Origin: Ophiosphaerella korrae | Taxonomy: Eukaryota > Ascomycota > Dothideomycetes > Pleosporales > Phaeosphaeriaceae | DNA length: 64,000 nt | Direction: 5' to 3' | Assembly (NCBI GenBank): GCA_028456385.1 | Contig: JALNQF010000003.1 | Location: 62,001 to 126,000 of the forward strand | In this document: positions 12,552 through 24,340 of the stretch, piece by piece | How positions within the stretch are numbered: the stretch's first letter is position 1 | How the letters are laid out: every line of letters starts with the position of its first letter | The notes under the pieces: generated by a model | The model's input: only the letters and a program-made list of their open reading frames with translations | Database searches by the model: none | Told to the model about the DNA's origin: nothing | Program-made: the position numbers and the translations under genes

Positions 12552-14753
12552 CTATACGAATGCCATGTCAACACACCCCTCTTCGTTCCACAACTCTCCA
12601 TCCATCAAGCCATACACATAAGCGTCACCAACCAATTTCCACTTCGCACCCCACGGCCTAACCACGAAAGGACACTTAGCCCCCTTCAGCAAAGCAATCC
12701 TATCTTCAACCCGAGTGTTGTATGGCACAAGCGCCAGTCGGCCATTCACCGTGCTTGCCAATCTGTAATCCAAAAGGCTTGCCGGCAGCATATCCATTAG
12801 CCTCGGCTTCGCCGGCTGCACCATGGGACGAGTGCTCGCATACCACCCATATGACATCAGTGCCATAGTAACATACTGCATGAGCCAGTGATTGATGCGA
12901 AGAAAGCTGATAAGCAGGACGGTGAAGGCTGCGAAGACCCCCCTGAATGGCAAAACGACGCGGTTTTCTTCGTAGGACAGTGCAAGCAGGACGATATATA
13001 CTGGATGCCATACGGTGGTGAGACCAAAACGCCGGATGAGCGCGAGTGGGGCATTCCATCGGAGGCTGCTTTGAAAGGCTCGGAATTCGCTGCTGAGTTG
13101 TTGGATCGTGTCTGGAGCATACATGTCTGTGATTATGATGCGGATGTATTCGTAGTTCGTGTCGCCTCGCATCAGAGTGAGGAAGAAGATTTTCAGTTGC
13201 AGGTTATACCTCTCTTCTTGTGATTGAGTGCCCGGGATTTGTAAGATCTGGAATGATTCTAATAGGATGTCTAGAGCCGCGCCTTTTCGATAGAGGTTTG
13301 AGGGGAAGAGAAGGAACGCTGATGACGAGAAGTCAGTTAGGACACTCCATATTGTCTTGAATGCGGCCTTTTCGAGGTAATCGTTCCATGGCATATCAGG
13401 CAAGGGCTTTGCGCTGCCCCGAAAATTGACTGGACGGAGGGTCTGGTGCCTCATTTCCATGGGCGGTGCAAGTTTTGTGATTCGCGCTACGACCATTCCA
13501 CAAAGTGATAGGATGGTCCCATGCCTCAAAGTGAGATCTGAGCATTTTGAAGTGCCAGAAGCGCAGTACTTGTGGTAAATATTACCTGCCATGGCGCTGT
13601 TGCTATGTTGTGTGTTACCTTCCCGAAAGCCTTTTCGAGGCGCCGGCAATTGTGATGCATCGTAGCTCCAGTCTATAACCCAAGAAGGAAGCCTTCTCTG
13701 ACTACTCACAAAGCCTGGAGGGTTACAAAATAGGAGTAGACCTAAATCTTGCCTTTGCTTCAGCAGATGGAACATGACTTGTTTGTAGCATTTTGAAGGG
13801 GTAATGTTGTACTCAATATTTACAAGCCTGCGGTCCTCGTCAGTCACGAGCCCGAGTAGGCTATAGACTTTGTCGAGCTTGTCTGTTGCTTGCGACCATC
13901 GTAACGTGGGAAGAAGGTCAGCTAGTCGCCGGTTAGACTGCGAATTTTCTTCGTGATACACTCTCCGAAGCTCCAACAAAGCGCGGAAATTTGCATCTAA
14001 GCCTCGGTAGTCCTGTGTATTGCAACGCTCCAACATAATCAACACCCATTTGAAGTCTTCCCACTCAAGAGAGCCAGTTTCTGTATGTAGTCGCACTGAT
14101 TTTCCGCATACAAGCTCTTGAATTATCCAGACACGATTCCAATACGGCTTCCGCAGTAACTCTAAGAGAGAATCATAATCACTCCCTGAAAATGGAGAGG
14201 CTTCTATTGTTTGGTCGATCGCCTTTTGATAGATCGTTTCAGGGTCGGTCATGCCTACGTTGACCATGGCCTGAATGTGGTAGTGCATCACTTTTGAAAA
14301 CACTTTACAGACCGTAAAGAGGGGACGGAAGTTCTTCTGATTACCTGGATTAGACGAAGAGCCGAGCCATACCAACACCTCACTTGCTTCAGAGTAGATA
14401 TTTCGCATAATACCGACTTGATGTTCTCGTTCCTTCCAAGCAAGTTTGCTCTGGTTGATGCAAATAGCATCAATCCAAAACCATTGACCAGGGTATTCTG
14501 CAGAGAGGTGTGTTAAAGCCGAACTAAGATTCTTTGTAATATAGATATCTAGCCCATTAATACACAGTGGTAATGGATTATTGGGGTCGCCCCAGGTGTA
14601 AGACAGTGCTTTATATGGAGGACATGCGGTCAGGCTGAAAACCTTGAGGAGGCTAGTGTTATGACAGCCTAGTTTCAAAAGACGTATAGAAGCTATTGAT
14701 GTATTTTCGGGCGATGGAAGCTGGAGGTTATGATAGAGATCATGAGAACTCAT
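12552..14753 (-). CDS. HET-domain protein with membrane segments
   Basis: HET-domain proteins trigger cell death when incompatible fungal strains fuse, or act in related recognition. This intronless protein has 733 residues. The HET core is visible: PYKALSYTWGDPNN at about residues 46-58, WFWIDAICINQ at 91-101, then a Glu/Gln-rich helix (EREHQVGIMRNIYSEA) and VLVWLG. Further on are VRLHTETGSLEWEDF and the conserved DKVYSLLGL. The C-terminal third has hydrophobic stretches near residues 565-640 (VYIVLLALSY, VFAAFTVLLISFLRI) that may be membrane helices. The last part (DRIALLKGAKCPFVVRPWG) is the common C-terminal module in fungal HET proteins. The partner and trigger are unknown. Confidence 0.92.
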   Translation of the reverse strand: MSSHDLYHNLQLPSPENTSIASIRLLKLGCHNTSLLKVFSLTACPPYKALSYTWGDPNNPLPLCINGLDIYITKNLSSALTHLSAEYPGQWFWIDAICINQSKLAWKEREHQVGIMRNIYSEASEVLVWLGSSSNPGNQKNFRPLFTVCKVFSKVMHYHIQAMVNVGMTDPETIYQKAIDQTIEASPFSGSDYDSLLELLRKPYWNRVWIIQELVCGKSVRLHTETGSLEWEDFKWVLIMLERCNTQDYRGLDANFRALLELRRVYHEENSQSNRRLADLLPTLRWSQATDKLDKVYSLLGLVTDEDRRLVNIEYNITPSKCYKQVMFHLLKQRQDLGLLLFCNPPGFVSSQRRLPSWVIDWSYDASQLPAPRKGFREGNTQHSNSAMAGNIYHKYCASGTSKCSDLTLRHGTILSLCGMVVARITKLAPPMEMRHQTLRPVNFRGSAKPLPDMPWNDYLEKAAFKTIWSVLTDFSSSAFLLFPSNLYRKGAALDILLESFQILQIPGTQSQEERYNLQLKIFFLTLMRGDTNYEYIRIIITDMYAPDTIQQLSSEFRAFQSSLRWNAPLALIRRFGLTTVWHPVYIVLLALSYEENRVVLPFRGVFAAFTVLLISFLRINHWLMQYVTMALMSYGWYASTRPMVQPAKPRLMDMLPASLLDYRLASTVNGRLALVPYNTRVEDRIALLKGAKCPFVVRPWGAKWKLVGDAYVYGLMDGELWNEEGCVDMAFV

Positions 14754-14977
14754 AGTTCATGAGTTTGGGGTGTAGGTCTCCTCTGGGCAGCGATTTAATC
14801 AGATACAACAATAGGAACGGAAATTAAGGAATAAAATAGCTTAAATGAATTAGATTAATAACGATATTGAACAAAGTCAAATACTATAGGTCAGATCAGG
14901 GTAATGAGATGCTGCTGTCAAGAAGTGCGTTGGTACTAACGCACTAACCCCACGTGTCGGTATGTCAACTGACTGTG
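14754..14977. other. HET promoter region
   Basis: This is AT-rich DNA upstream of the HET gene, ending at the 412-bp inverted-end element. Confidence 0.5.
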
Positions 14978-15389
14978 GATTTACCTCGGTTGAGATGTGC
15001 TCTTGGCAATGCTAACATGCACCTCCAAACATAACTTTAAATATTACTTTTTAGTGGTTTTTTATATATAGTTGTTAGACCGCAGCTCTACTCCACTGCG
15101 CCAAACAAACCAAAAAGGTAGACGAGTATTCAACAACGTTGAATACGGGAGTAGAACAGTATATATCGTTACAAAGGCCCACTGGCCCTTGGCTCTCGGC
15201 TCAGTATGCGCTAATCGCAATACTACTACAGCCCCGCAGGCCTTGTAGGCGCCGAAGCCTAACAATAGTCTGTATTTATAAAGTAGTTATTATCTAAACT
15301 TGAGATAAACTATGAAAAGAATCTCTTTTAAACGCGTTTATAATATGTTTCCTTACTTAGTACTAGCGTTATCTCAACCGAGGTAAATC
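14978..15389. mobile_element. 412-bp element with 19-bp perfect inverted ends
   Basis: The sequence GATTTACCTCGGTTGAGAT at 14978-14996 recurs as its exact reverse complement at 15371-15389. The interior has no long open frame, so this looks like a non-autonomous DNA transposon (MITE). An internal palindrome (GTATTCAAC / GTTGAATAC) lies near 15127-15147. I see no clear target-site duplication next to the ends, so the true ends may extend a little further or the element may be old. The minus strand carries a tRNA-like A-box (TGGCGCAGTGG) near 15105, but no B-box follows. Confidence 0.6.
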
Positions 15390-15699
15390 AACTCGCTGCC
15401 TCTAACCCTACTTCCCAACCTTGCTTGACCTCTCGTCAATCAAATGCGAACACTAGCACGTGAAGCTTCCTTCACACTACTCAGCATCGACAACATACAA
15501 GTATAAATCGGAGATTGTGTATTTGACTCGTCTCTGAAAACTATTCGCAATGTATCGATCTTCTGAGGGTGGACTTGCCTAACAAAGGCTAGACTCAATA
15601 TGAAGTCCAATGGCTGGTTCGTAAGTGGGTGGGTGTAACAACACTAAGAGTGTTGGAAGATGCACACATAAATCACAGATAGTATTTGTCATGTGATCT
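15390..15699. other. Spacer downstream of VPS36
   Basis: This holds the 3' flank of VPS36. No coding frame is supported. Confidence 0.5.
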
Positions 15700-17582
15700 C
15701 TACCCCACCCCCGGCGCATCCAGTTTAACAAGCCAATTCTCCCAGAACCTAAAACCATCTAGACCCTGCTCACGACAAAGCGCACCCGCCTCTTCGGCCA
15801 TCTCCAACTCCTCAGTCGCAACTCCGACGCTCCAACTAAACCTCTCGGCCGTTTCTTGCGCCGTGACTCCTCGGCCATACATCTGCCAGTCCCAAGTAAC
15901 GTCTGTAGCCGGGGGTTCTTGATGGAGTCCTTTCAACCACGCTAGAAGGCTGGCAATAGTCTTCTCGTCCGTTCTATCACGGCTCTGGACGACGAGAAGT
16001 CCACTTTTGAATTGTCGGAGGCGCACGGGAAGTTTAAGCGTGTCCCACATTCGTGCGGCTTTTTCGAAGTCAGTTGGACTGACTAGTTCGACGCCGCCTC
16101 TTGCGCGGTTGAAGACGGCCCAGAGATCTACGAGAGTCATGATGCCCCCTTCTTTGCGGAGGATGCCGCGTGTGTCGTCGGTGAGCCATTCTGCGAGATT
16201 TCGGGACAGTTCAGATACGTAGAGAGACTCGGAGCCGGAGCCTGTGCCTAGCATGTCTTTAGTTGTTATGAGGCCCAGGGCAGATGCTGACTGAGATGCT
16301 AATGCGCTGGCTTCTGGGCTGCCGTTGGTTCCTAAGTTGGCTTGAGATGCGAATTGCTCTGCCAGGGCGATGATCTCTTTTGCTGAAGTCATGAGGGCTT
16401 CAAGATCCTCAAAAGCGCCGCCAATTACAGCTTCGTTATTCTGCCTCTGTTCTAGGCCACGCCGCTCCAGGCCTGCTATGCCTACTACTCTTGGCCGCTC
16501 GATCTCTGCTGACGGCTTCCCCGATTTGGTGATATAATCGTCTTCGAGTCGAGGTTTTGGTATTGGCGGTGCACTTTGAAGAAGCCATTTGCGTTGCACC
16601 AAGGCGTTTTTCAAGCGCTCGTGGAAGATCTTCTCGCCTCCTTGCCGGAACGAGATCTTGATGCACTCGGGTGTTGCATTCTGTGATGATGTTGAGAGGG
16701 ATGGCCCAGGCGACTCTGGTCTACCGACATCTCTTGCAATATCAAGCCGCCTATCTACTGCTGTTGCCAGAGGGGCACCACATATCTCACAAGTGGTCAA
16801 AGATGGATGGTTCTCCAATGTGCACCGAGGGCAAGACACCATGCCATTCGTGGAAGGTCTAGGAACCGCATTTCCGGGCTTTGAGTCTTTCGGTGGCGGA
16901 CCAGGTGCTGGCCTATTAGATATGCCTGCTATATGTGCCTTTACTACATGGACCAGTGGTGGCTTGATTCCACAAGCAAGACATGGTGGTATCGGCGTTC
17001 GGGAGGCTAGCGAAGGGTCGAAATTGGAGGGTACTGGATTCGAAAAGGAGCATATAGGACACACCCAAGTTGCACTTTGCTGTGGTGGGGGTGCGGGGCT
17101 GCCGTGTCGAGGTGGTGTCGCTGAGGTTGGACTACTTGGGGCAGCAGGCACCGAAGAACCTCGCGAGAGCTGCTTTAGGGGTTTGGGAAAGAGGATGACT
17201 TTTGCTGAAGATTTGAGGAAACCAGCCTTTGGCAGTTAGTCAGGAGTCCATTGCATGTTACTGCACTCGGATTAGAGTAACATACATAGAAGTCAATCTT
17301 GTCAATATCTTTGAGGAAGATGGCAACGGAATTCTTGCGTGGCTCATTGTGGTCGACGTAGCACGTGCGGTGTGAGGTCAAGTAGGCCTGGCCGTGCTGG
17401 TACTGTGGTATCTTGAATTTACTGTGAGCGTGTTAGCAGCCGCATGGCGCATAGCGTGTGAATGGATGCTTCGTCGCCTACCCCTCATAAAGTCCCACGG
17501 CATCTTGTACGAATAGCAAAGTCTCCTCCGGCAGAAGCGACGGGCGCAGTGCGGTGGTCAGGTCGAGCTGGTGCAAGAACAT
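15700..17582 (-). CDS. VPS36: ESCRT-II subunit Vps36
   Basis: Vps36 is the ubiquitin- and phosphoinositide-binding subunit of ESCRT-II, which sorts ubiquitylated membrane proteins into multivesicular endosomes. Exons on the minus strand are 17582-17482, 17421-17286 and 17226-15700 (introns of 60 and 59 nt), giving 587 residues. The N-terminal half of the GLUE domain reads FKIPQYQHGQAYLTSHRTCY, then NSVAIFLKDIDKIDFY. As in yeast, the domain is split by two NZF zinc fingers (WVCPICSFSNP with CLACG, near residue 133, and VSCPRCTLENHPSLTTCEIC near 209). The GLUE domain closes with ERLKNALVQRKW. Winged-helix repeats follow to the C-terminus (GLITTKDMLGTG, GIMTLVDLWAVFNRARG). It shares a short divergent promoter with THP3. 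Confidence 0.93.
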
Positions 17583-17885
17583 TCAGAACATCCGCGCGTC
17601 GTGTGCAATGGACCATGACGACTGACTTGACCTAGCATTTGGTACCGATCACAGTCGTTAGTGGATGTGGTTAGCACGTGTGCCAAGACGCTAGTGCCCA
17701 TATGATGGATCAGCGTCTGCCCAGCTGTCGCTTCACCCTCTCACCTACCACCAACACACCGCGACTTCTTTCATAGCGCATGCTGAAAGAAAACTGCCTT
17801 TTTGAACTGTAGATTGCTTACGTATCGTGTAGGCTCCTTTACCCTCTGTTTTGCGTCGCCGAGCCTCTTGTTGGCTGCTTTTTCT
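17583..17885. promoter_or_regulatory. Shared promoter between VPS36 and THP3
   Basis: The two conserved genes diverge from this ~300-base gap, so it must hold both promoters and leaders. No specific motif is claimed. Confidence 0.5.
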
Positions 17886-19498
17886 ATGACATTCCACTCT
17901 GCTGCGACGAGTGCGTGGCCCGGCACAATGCAGCCGCCCGCGTACAACGCAGTCGCTCCTCGTACAACGCTTCAACATTCATCCGGCCCTGTAAGTCCCT
18001 TTGTCTTTGCCTCATTCACTGTCGCCCTACAAAGCGGGCACTCTAATCCCCGTTTGCAGCAAGAGACGCCGAGAAAGGTCGAGTGGCCGCCCGCTGTGCG
18101 TGACTACGTGCGACGTGCCTTCGACCAAGAGAACGCCGTCGATGGCATCTCCACCGCAGACATGCAGAAGAAGTTGAGAAGTACCATAAGTTACTATGCC
18201 GAGCGAGATGCACAAGACTCCATAGATTGGCCCACCTACCCTCTCCCCCAGCAGTTGATTCTGGAAGAACGCAGAATAGCCGCTCTCTCTCTCGCCAAAC
18301 GTGCCACCGTCATGCATCCCAATAGCCCAAACGGATCCACTAACACACTCACTTCCCCGCAAGCGAAGAAGCGCAAATCTCAAGACTCCGTAGAGCTTAC
18401 CACACAACAATTCCAGGTGGCCATGCCCCCTTGGAACAAGACTACTAATCTAGAATCACGTATGACGTTTGCCGAACGGCACAGTGACAAACGCCAAAAG
18501 AAGAATGCCGGAAACGCCTTTAGTAAGTTAGATCAAACCGACTTGGAAAAGCGTCGACAACGCTTCCAGCTTGGTAACAACGCAACCACACCACGGCAAG
18601 AAGAGGACGACATGTCTAATGCACCGGTCGTTGGCACAAACCAGAACCTCGAAAAAAGCTACTTCCGCTTGACCGCCCCTCCAAAGGCTGAAACCGTTCG
18701 CCCTTTGCACGTACTTGAGAAAACACTGGTCATGCTTCGGCAAAAATGGAAAAGTGACAAGAACTACGGCTACATTTGCAACCAGTTCAAGTCTCTCCGT
18801 CAGGACCTCACCGTCCAGCACATCAAGACCGACTTTACCGTGAAAGTGTACGAAATTCACGCGCGGATAGCATTGGAAATGAAAGACGTGGGTGAGTATA
18901 ATCAGTGCCAAACCCAACTGAAGGCGCTTTATGCCCAAGGTCTGGAAGGCAAACCAGCCGAGTTCAAGGCCTACCGCATTCTCTACATCGTGTATACGTG
19001 CAACAAGTCGGACATGAACGACATGTTGGCCGAATTAACCCTCGCAGACAAGTCACACCCGTGGATCAAACATGCACTTGATGTTCGCTCTGCTCTTGCA
19101 CTCGGCAATTACCACAAGTTCTTCAAGCTGTACCTTTCGGCTGAGAACATGGGCAGCTACCTCATGGACATGTTCATTGAGCGTGAGCGACTCAACGCCC
19201 TCGCTAACATCTCCAGAGGGTCAGTCCCAACTCCGTGTATACACAAACACTTCCTATGCTGACATGGTACAGATATGCTAATGTTACTCTTCGCTTCCTC
19301 ACTGACGAACTTGGTTTCGAAAACGATGACACGTGCCGTGAATTTCTCGAATCGCACGGTGCGCAAAACGCCATCGAAATGAAAGCCGATGCGAAGAATA
19401 GCATACAGTATCGAGTGAAGGTCCGAGAGGCCGCCGCTACATTTGAAAGCCTTCGTGCTGCCGCCTTCAGCAAAGTAGACATCAAGGGCCAAATCTGA
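17886..19498 (+). CDS. THP3: SAC3/GANP family protein, THP3-like
   Basis: THP3 proteins belong to the SAC3/GANP (PCI) family and act in transcription elongation and mRNA processing in the nucleus. Exons are 17886-17990, 18060-19219 and 19273-19498, giving 496 residues. The first intron (69 nt) happens to be open in frame but has clear GTAAGT and TTTGCAG ends; removing it joins SSGP to QETPRKVEWPP. The SAC3 signature LEKTLVMLRQKW, then YICNQFKSLRQDLTVQHI, starts near residue 265 and the PCI region runs to the end. The N-terminal half is polar, with basic patches (QAKKRKSQDS, SDKRQKKNAG). A second ATG at 17928 is an alternative start. Confidence 0.9.
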
Positions 19499-21346
19499 AG
19501 CAATCCGCGGCCACTTCGACCCCCACCCCTCTTTTCAACCCTCCGACACGGATTTGTTTCTTTATACGTGTTTTTTGTTTGCGATATTCCCCCAAAACTT
19601 GCGTACGTCACTTACATTCGGCTCGCCGGGTGAACCGTGTTTTACACAGTACTTTTCCCGGTATCAGTTGCTACATTTTCCCGAAGATAATTTTCGGAGC
19701 GCGGGGTATCCGCTAAATGCGACGGATGCCAGGAACTTTCTAGTTCTCTTTTCACACACTGCACGTCTCAACAGGCATCCACGCCGACCGGATCTACACT
19801 TTCCTCTAATTTCATACGTCATCCCTGTTCAACAGGGCGCAAAAGTTGGAGTGGAAAAGAAAGGTTACCAAACAATGGTGTTGGTTTAGGCAGGCATACG
19901 TGGTGGTGTGGGAACCAAGGGATCGGTTGTGGCGTATCCTTTTGAACCAAGTATGGAGGTGGCGACTATATCTGCCCTCACACGTGGGCTAGAGCGATAC
20001 GACGTGACTGACAGGATAGTTTGGTGATTGACAATGGAACGGTTTGATGCGAAGTGTTTGTTCTTTTCTAAGCCTTTGTTGCGCTTACCCCGGGTAGCCA
20101 AAGGGGGTGGAGATGAAGGTACCTTTTCTTTGTGAGTGGGTTATGGAGGCGCCGGGCTAGGGCCAATGGTATGGCAATAGGGCGATTAGCGGCTCTGATT
20201 GGCGCAAGGTATTGGTGAAGGGCGCATATACCCAGTCGAGGGCCTTCAGGCGTTGGTGATAATTCTGAATACATTGGTTCACGAGCAAGATTGGGCGACG
20301 CGCTTTCTCTGGACGCGTCGTCTTCATTTTCCAAAGGTGATGATGGCGGCATGGTAGAGGGCTGAGGTCGCGGGCCGGGTGTCGGGTCAACCAGCATGTT
20401 CCTAGCAGGCGCATGTTGAGAAGCGCTGAGATGTGGAGTCGAGAGCGTGAGAACGGCAAGCATCCTTGCGGCAGCGAAGAGGACCACGCGATGATGAGGC
20501 GCCTGCATGAAGGCTGTGACATGGTTGGGCATAGGCATTACCCTAGGCGGTGCAAGGCCTGGCTCCTATTGGCCAGGGGAAGCATGAATCCCACGAAAAC
20601 TGTAAGCTACGGTACCCTGACAGGGCGGAGAAAATAGCGGACCTGCAGATTGCGCAGGAGGGAGTGGACTGGGGCCTGGACGTGTGTTTCTAGGGCTGGC
20701 GGGCAGAGTTGGGCAAGCAGATGGGAGGGCCCTCGTAAGTATTGGGCATGCTGCGCACAGCCTGTCTCTGCGCCTTCAGCGTCTCAGAGAAGCGCATAGC
20801 AACAACACGCGTCGCCGTGACAAGACAAAGACAGAAGCTTGCCGTCTCCGCCGTGCTACCCTTGCGTCAGCGTTGCCAGTCCGGCAGAAGGAGCCCGATT
20901 GCCAAGTTAGTAGAAACGACCAGGATTCGAGCTGCCCTTTGTCCCCAATCGATTTCCATCTTGAGGCGTGTGCGAAGGCCGACGACACAGCATCATTTTC
21001 TCTTCTGCCAGCGCTGCCGGCTGCCCCGAGCTTGAAGCGATTTCCGCACTGCGCCGGCGAACACTCACGATAGAGTGCCTCTTACCGAAGAGGCGAAGCA
21101 CGAGCCCACGTCACTCTTTCGGCCCAGTTACTGGCCCTGTCTTGCCGTCGTTCTGGTTTCTGGTGCTGGTCTGAGTCGACGATCCGCTGCTACCTAGTGC
21201 TGTGCCGGCACTGTGCTGTAGCCTGCGCAGCGCTCTGCCTTTCACCGTCACCACCTCTGCAGACGTAGGCTCTGCTGCGCGCACGCATTTGCTTCCGCCG
21301 TCATACCCGCCGCACCCGTCATACCCACCCGGGTGCTGCCCACAAA
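19499..21346. other. Long GC-rich spacer before BEM1
   Basis: Many overlapping short frames exist on both strands, but none has a domain or consistent coding pattern. The right part probably carries the BEM1 leader and promoter. A transcribed non-coding leader is possible but not shown. Confidence 0.45.
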
Positions 21347-23482
21347 ATGAAGGTGAGGGCGCCCCACCACCTGCGCCCCCGGCGGCTCGAGTCACTCCCG
21401 CGCGCAGGCACATGTGTCGCGTACTGACAAAATGCTGCAGTTTCGCCGGTCCATGAAGAGCGACAAGGACACGAGGCCGCACCACATCTCGATACCGGCC
21501 AAAGACGCCATAGCGATTGAGCCGCCCAAGAAGGTAGGTGGGAGCTTGATGGGACCGCAGGAGCTGGCCCGCTTGGCACGAGCCCAAGGCTAACCACGAC
21601 AATTGCGCAGGTCATCAAAGCCCTCTACGACTACAAGGCCCCCGACACCAGCCCCGACTCGGCCTATCTCAGCTTCTCCCAGGGCGATTTCCTGCACGTC
21701 GTCGGCCGCGAAAACGACGCCGACTGGTACGAGGCCTGCAACCCGCTGCACGGCACCAAGGGACTGGTGCCTGTCTCGTACTTTGAGGGTGTCGGCAAGA
21801 CGGTGCGCGACAGCGCGAGCTCAGCACCGCGCCCGCCAACACCGCAGTCGCAGTCTCAGGCGCAATCACGGTCACAACCGCAACCGCCGCCGCCGCCCCA
21901 GCAGCCGCAGCAGCCCCACGACTCGGGCTACCAGGAACGCATCACCAGCCCCAGCAATCCCGCCCTGCCGGACATGATGTCGTCCTCGATGCGCCTTTCA
22001 CGTGCCGGCAAGCAGGGCCAGGGCGCCATGGTCTACGGCATCGTCATCTACGACTTCAAGGCCGAGCGCCCCGACGAGCTCGAGGCCAAGGAGGGCGAGG
22101 CCATCATCGTCATTGCCCAGTCCAACCCCGAGTGGTTCGTCGCAAAGCCCATCACCCGCCTGGGCGGGCCTGGCCTCATCCCCGTCTCCTTCATCGAGAT
22201 CCGCGACATGACTACCGGCCAGGCCGTGTCAGACGCACAAGCCGCCGTCACCGCCGCCGGCGTGCCCAAGGTCGAGGAGTGGAAGAAAATGGCGGCCGAC
22301 TACAAGAACGGCAGCATACCACTCGGCAAGCTTGAAACCAATTCGCAGCAAACACTCCAGCAGGGCATGGAACGCATGAGCGTCAGAAGCCAAAACGGGG
22401 GCCATGGCAAGGCCGCGTCGGTGAGTTCTGCCTAATTGCGGCCCTGCAGCGCCCAGCTAATCACGAAACAGATTTCCCACTCGCGAAACACATCCATCGC
22501 TCAGCAGCCGCCACGAGGCCAATATCGCACTTCGGACAACCTATTAGCTCCCGTTTCCGCATGCGTACCCCGCTATTGTTTCGCAGACGACATATTCTGG
22601 TTCATTATCGAGTGCCAGATGGAGGATGGCCGCCACTGGGAGTTGCAGCGCCTGTATCAGGACTTTTACGACCTCCAAATACAGCTCATTGCAACATACC
22701 CTGTCGAGGCCGGCACAAGCGGCTCGGGCGAGCGCACCCTACCTTTTATGCCCGGCCCCGTGACCTACGTGACCGACAATATATCGAATGGTCGGCGCGC
22801 AAATCTCGACGAGTACATCAAGAACCTGCTCAATCTAGGCACACACATAACACATGGACCGCTTGTAAAAGGCTTCTTCGCCCCCAGGCAGGGCGATTAT
22901 GAGATTGACCCGGATGTAGTAGCTGCAGAGGATTACAGGCTGTCTCAGCAATCAGCACAATCATCCAACCCGTCACAGGGTGCAAGCAGGCAGTCCTCTG
23001 CAGATCAGCTCCAGGCCACCACCCCAGTAACCCCATATTCTACCGGCTCCAACTACCCCGGCCACCAACGTGGCCAATCCTCTGCCTCTCAAGCCTACTC
23101 GTCCAATCTCAACCCACCATCCATGAACCATCAGAACCCATCCACATCGACCGCAACCACTCTTGTAAATAACGGAACCAACACCGGAACCGGCACAGGG
23201 TTGTCGGCGCTAAAAATCAAAGTGTGGTTCGAAGAAGACAACTGCGTCGTCATCCGCATGCCCATCTCCCTCAAATTCCTCGACCTCTACAAGAAGCTCA
23301 AAGAGCGCCGCCATATGGAGCACCCCAACGAACCCGATCAAGAACTTCTCGTCGAATACCGCGACGAAATCGAAAACGACTTCTACCCGATTGAAAACGA
23401 CGAAGACCTGCGCATCGCCGTCGAGCGCAACCCCAAGCTTACCTTGAGCGTCCAGCCGCGAAACGGCCAACCGTACCAATAA
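21347..23482 (+). CDS. BEM1: Polarity scaffold Bem1 (SH3-SH3-PX-PB1)
   Basis: Bem1 links Cdc42, its exchange factor Cdc24 and PAK kinase at growth sites. Exons are 21347-21352 (only ATGAAG), 21441-21533, 21611-22420 and 22472-23482, giving 639 residues. The six-base first exon is inferred because it restores the family start MKFRRSMKSDKD. The first SH3 domain runs at about residues 34-100 (VIKALYDYKAP, ADWYEACNP), the second at 176-235 (GIVIYDFKAERPDELEAKEG). The PX domain at about 335-450 has VPRYCFADDIFWFIIECQ and YQDFYDLQIQLI. The PB1 domain near 550-636 has ALKIKVWFEEDNCVVIRMP, which should bind Cdc24. A Pro/Gln-rich linker separates the SH3 domains. Confidence 0.95.
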
Positions 23483-24340
23483 ATGGCTCCCCTTGTGTTC
23501 TAACTTTCTCTTCTTTACGGATAGGCTCCTTAGCTACGTCTTTTCCTGACGACATTTTCGGGCGTTTACAAAAGGGTCTATCGAGCAGTCATTGGGTTGG
23601 GTCGCAAGGCGCTCATGGCGTTTTTTTTTTTTTGTTTTTGGGGAGGGAGGGGGGTGGTTTGATGGCATGTTAGGTTGAGTGTGAGCAACATTTTTACTAG
23701 CGTGTGCTGGATAACCTAGTTTTTTTTATTATAGTCTTAGTATCTGTACAGAGGGTGAGTGGGGAGGGACATGAGCAATGGATATGGAAATGGGAATCGA
23801 GTATGGGTATGGGTATGGGTGTGGGTGTGGGTATGAGGTGAATTGATGATGGTGTTATGATTCCGCGCTTGTTTGGTGATGTGAGGTTGTGATTCGATGC
23901 TTGGTTGACTTCATATCCCGGATTCTTAGGCCTGCAAGGTGTTCCGATCGCCTGATTCCGCATCAATTGCTCAGCCGACGCAACCCACTACACGCTCTAC
24001 ACGCCGTTGTCTGTCGCGAACCATCCCCGCGGCACTCTAATCCAACCAATAGCGCGCATCCCTTGCATCCCTTGTGTGTGTTTTATCCTTTCGCTTACCC
24101 CCTCCGACGTCGGTCGGCGTTTGCTGGTATCCCCGACACTTTTTGTGCCATCACTAAGCGCTGGAATATTATCTTTCTCAGCAACTCACACCGCTGATCC
24201 GACGGAATAAGAGAGAGAGGGTGTGCGTGTGTGTTTCTCGCTGACTCCAGGCTGGTTGGTACGTTTGTGTTGGACTCAGCATTGTGCACCGATTACATGT
24301 CCCTCCCTCAAGCGTTTATCAAGCACCGCAGGAAACTGCA
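23483..24340. other. Intergenic with GGGTAT/GGGTGT repeats
   Basis: After BEM1 there is a poly-T tract near 23620 and a run of short GGGTAT/GGGTGT units near 23804-23835. The rest is the promoter of the next gene. No coding frame is supported. Confidence 0.5.

Noticed and set aside
15060..15140. tRNA-like sequence on the minus strand
   Set aside because: An A-box is present, but there is no B-box, anticodon arm or closing acceptor stem; it lies inside an inverted-end element.
20068..21618. Several overlapping open frames before BEM1
   Set aside because: Frames occur on both strands at once in GC-rich DNA, without domain or consistent codon pattern; probably leader and promoter.
23804..23835. 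Telomere-like GGGTAT/GGGTGT units
   Set aside because: Fungal telomeres are TTAGGG; this is a short internal microsatellite in a 3' flank.
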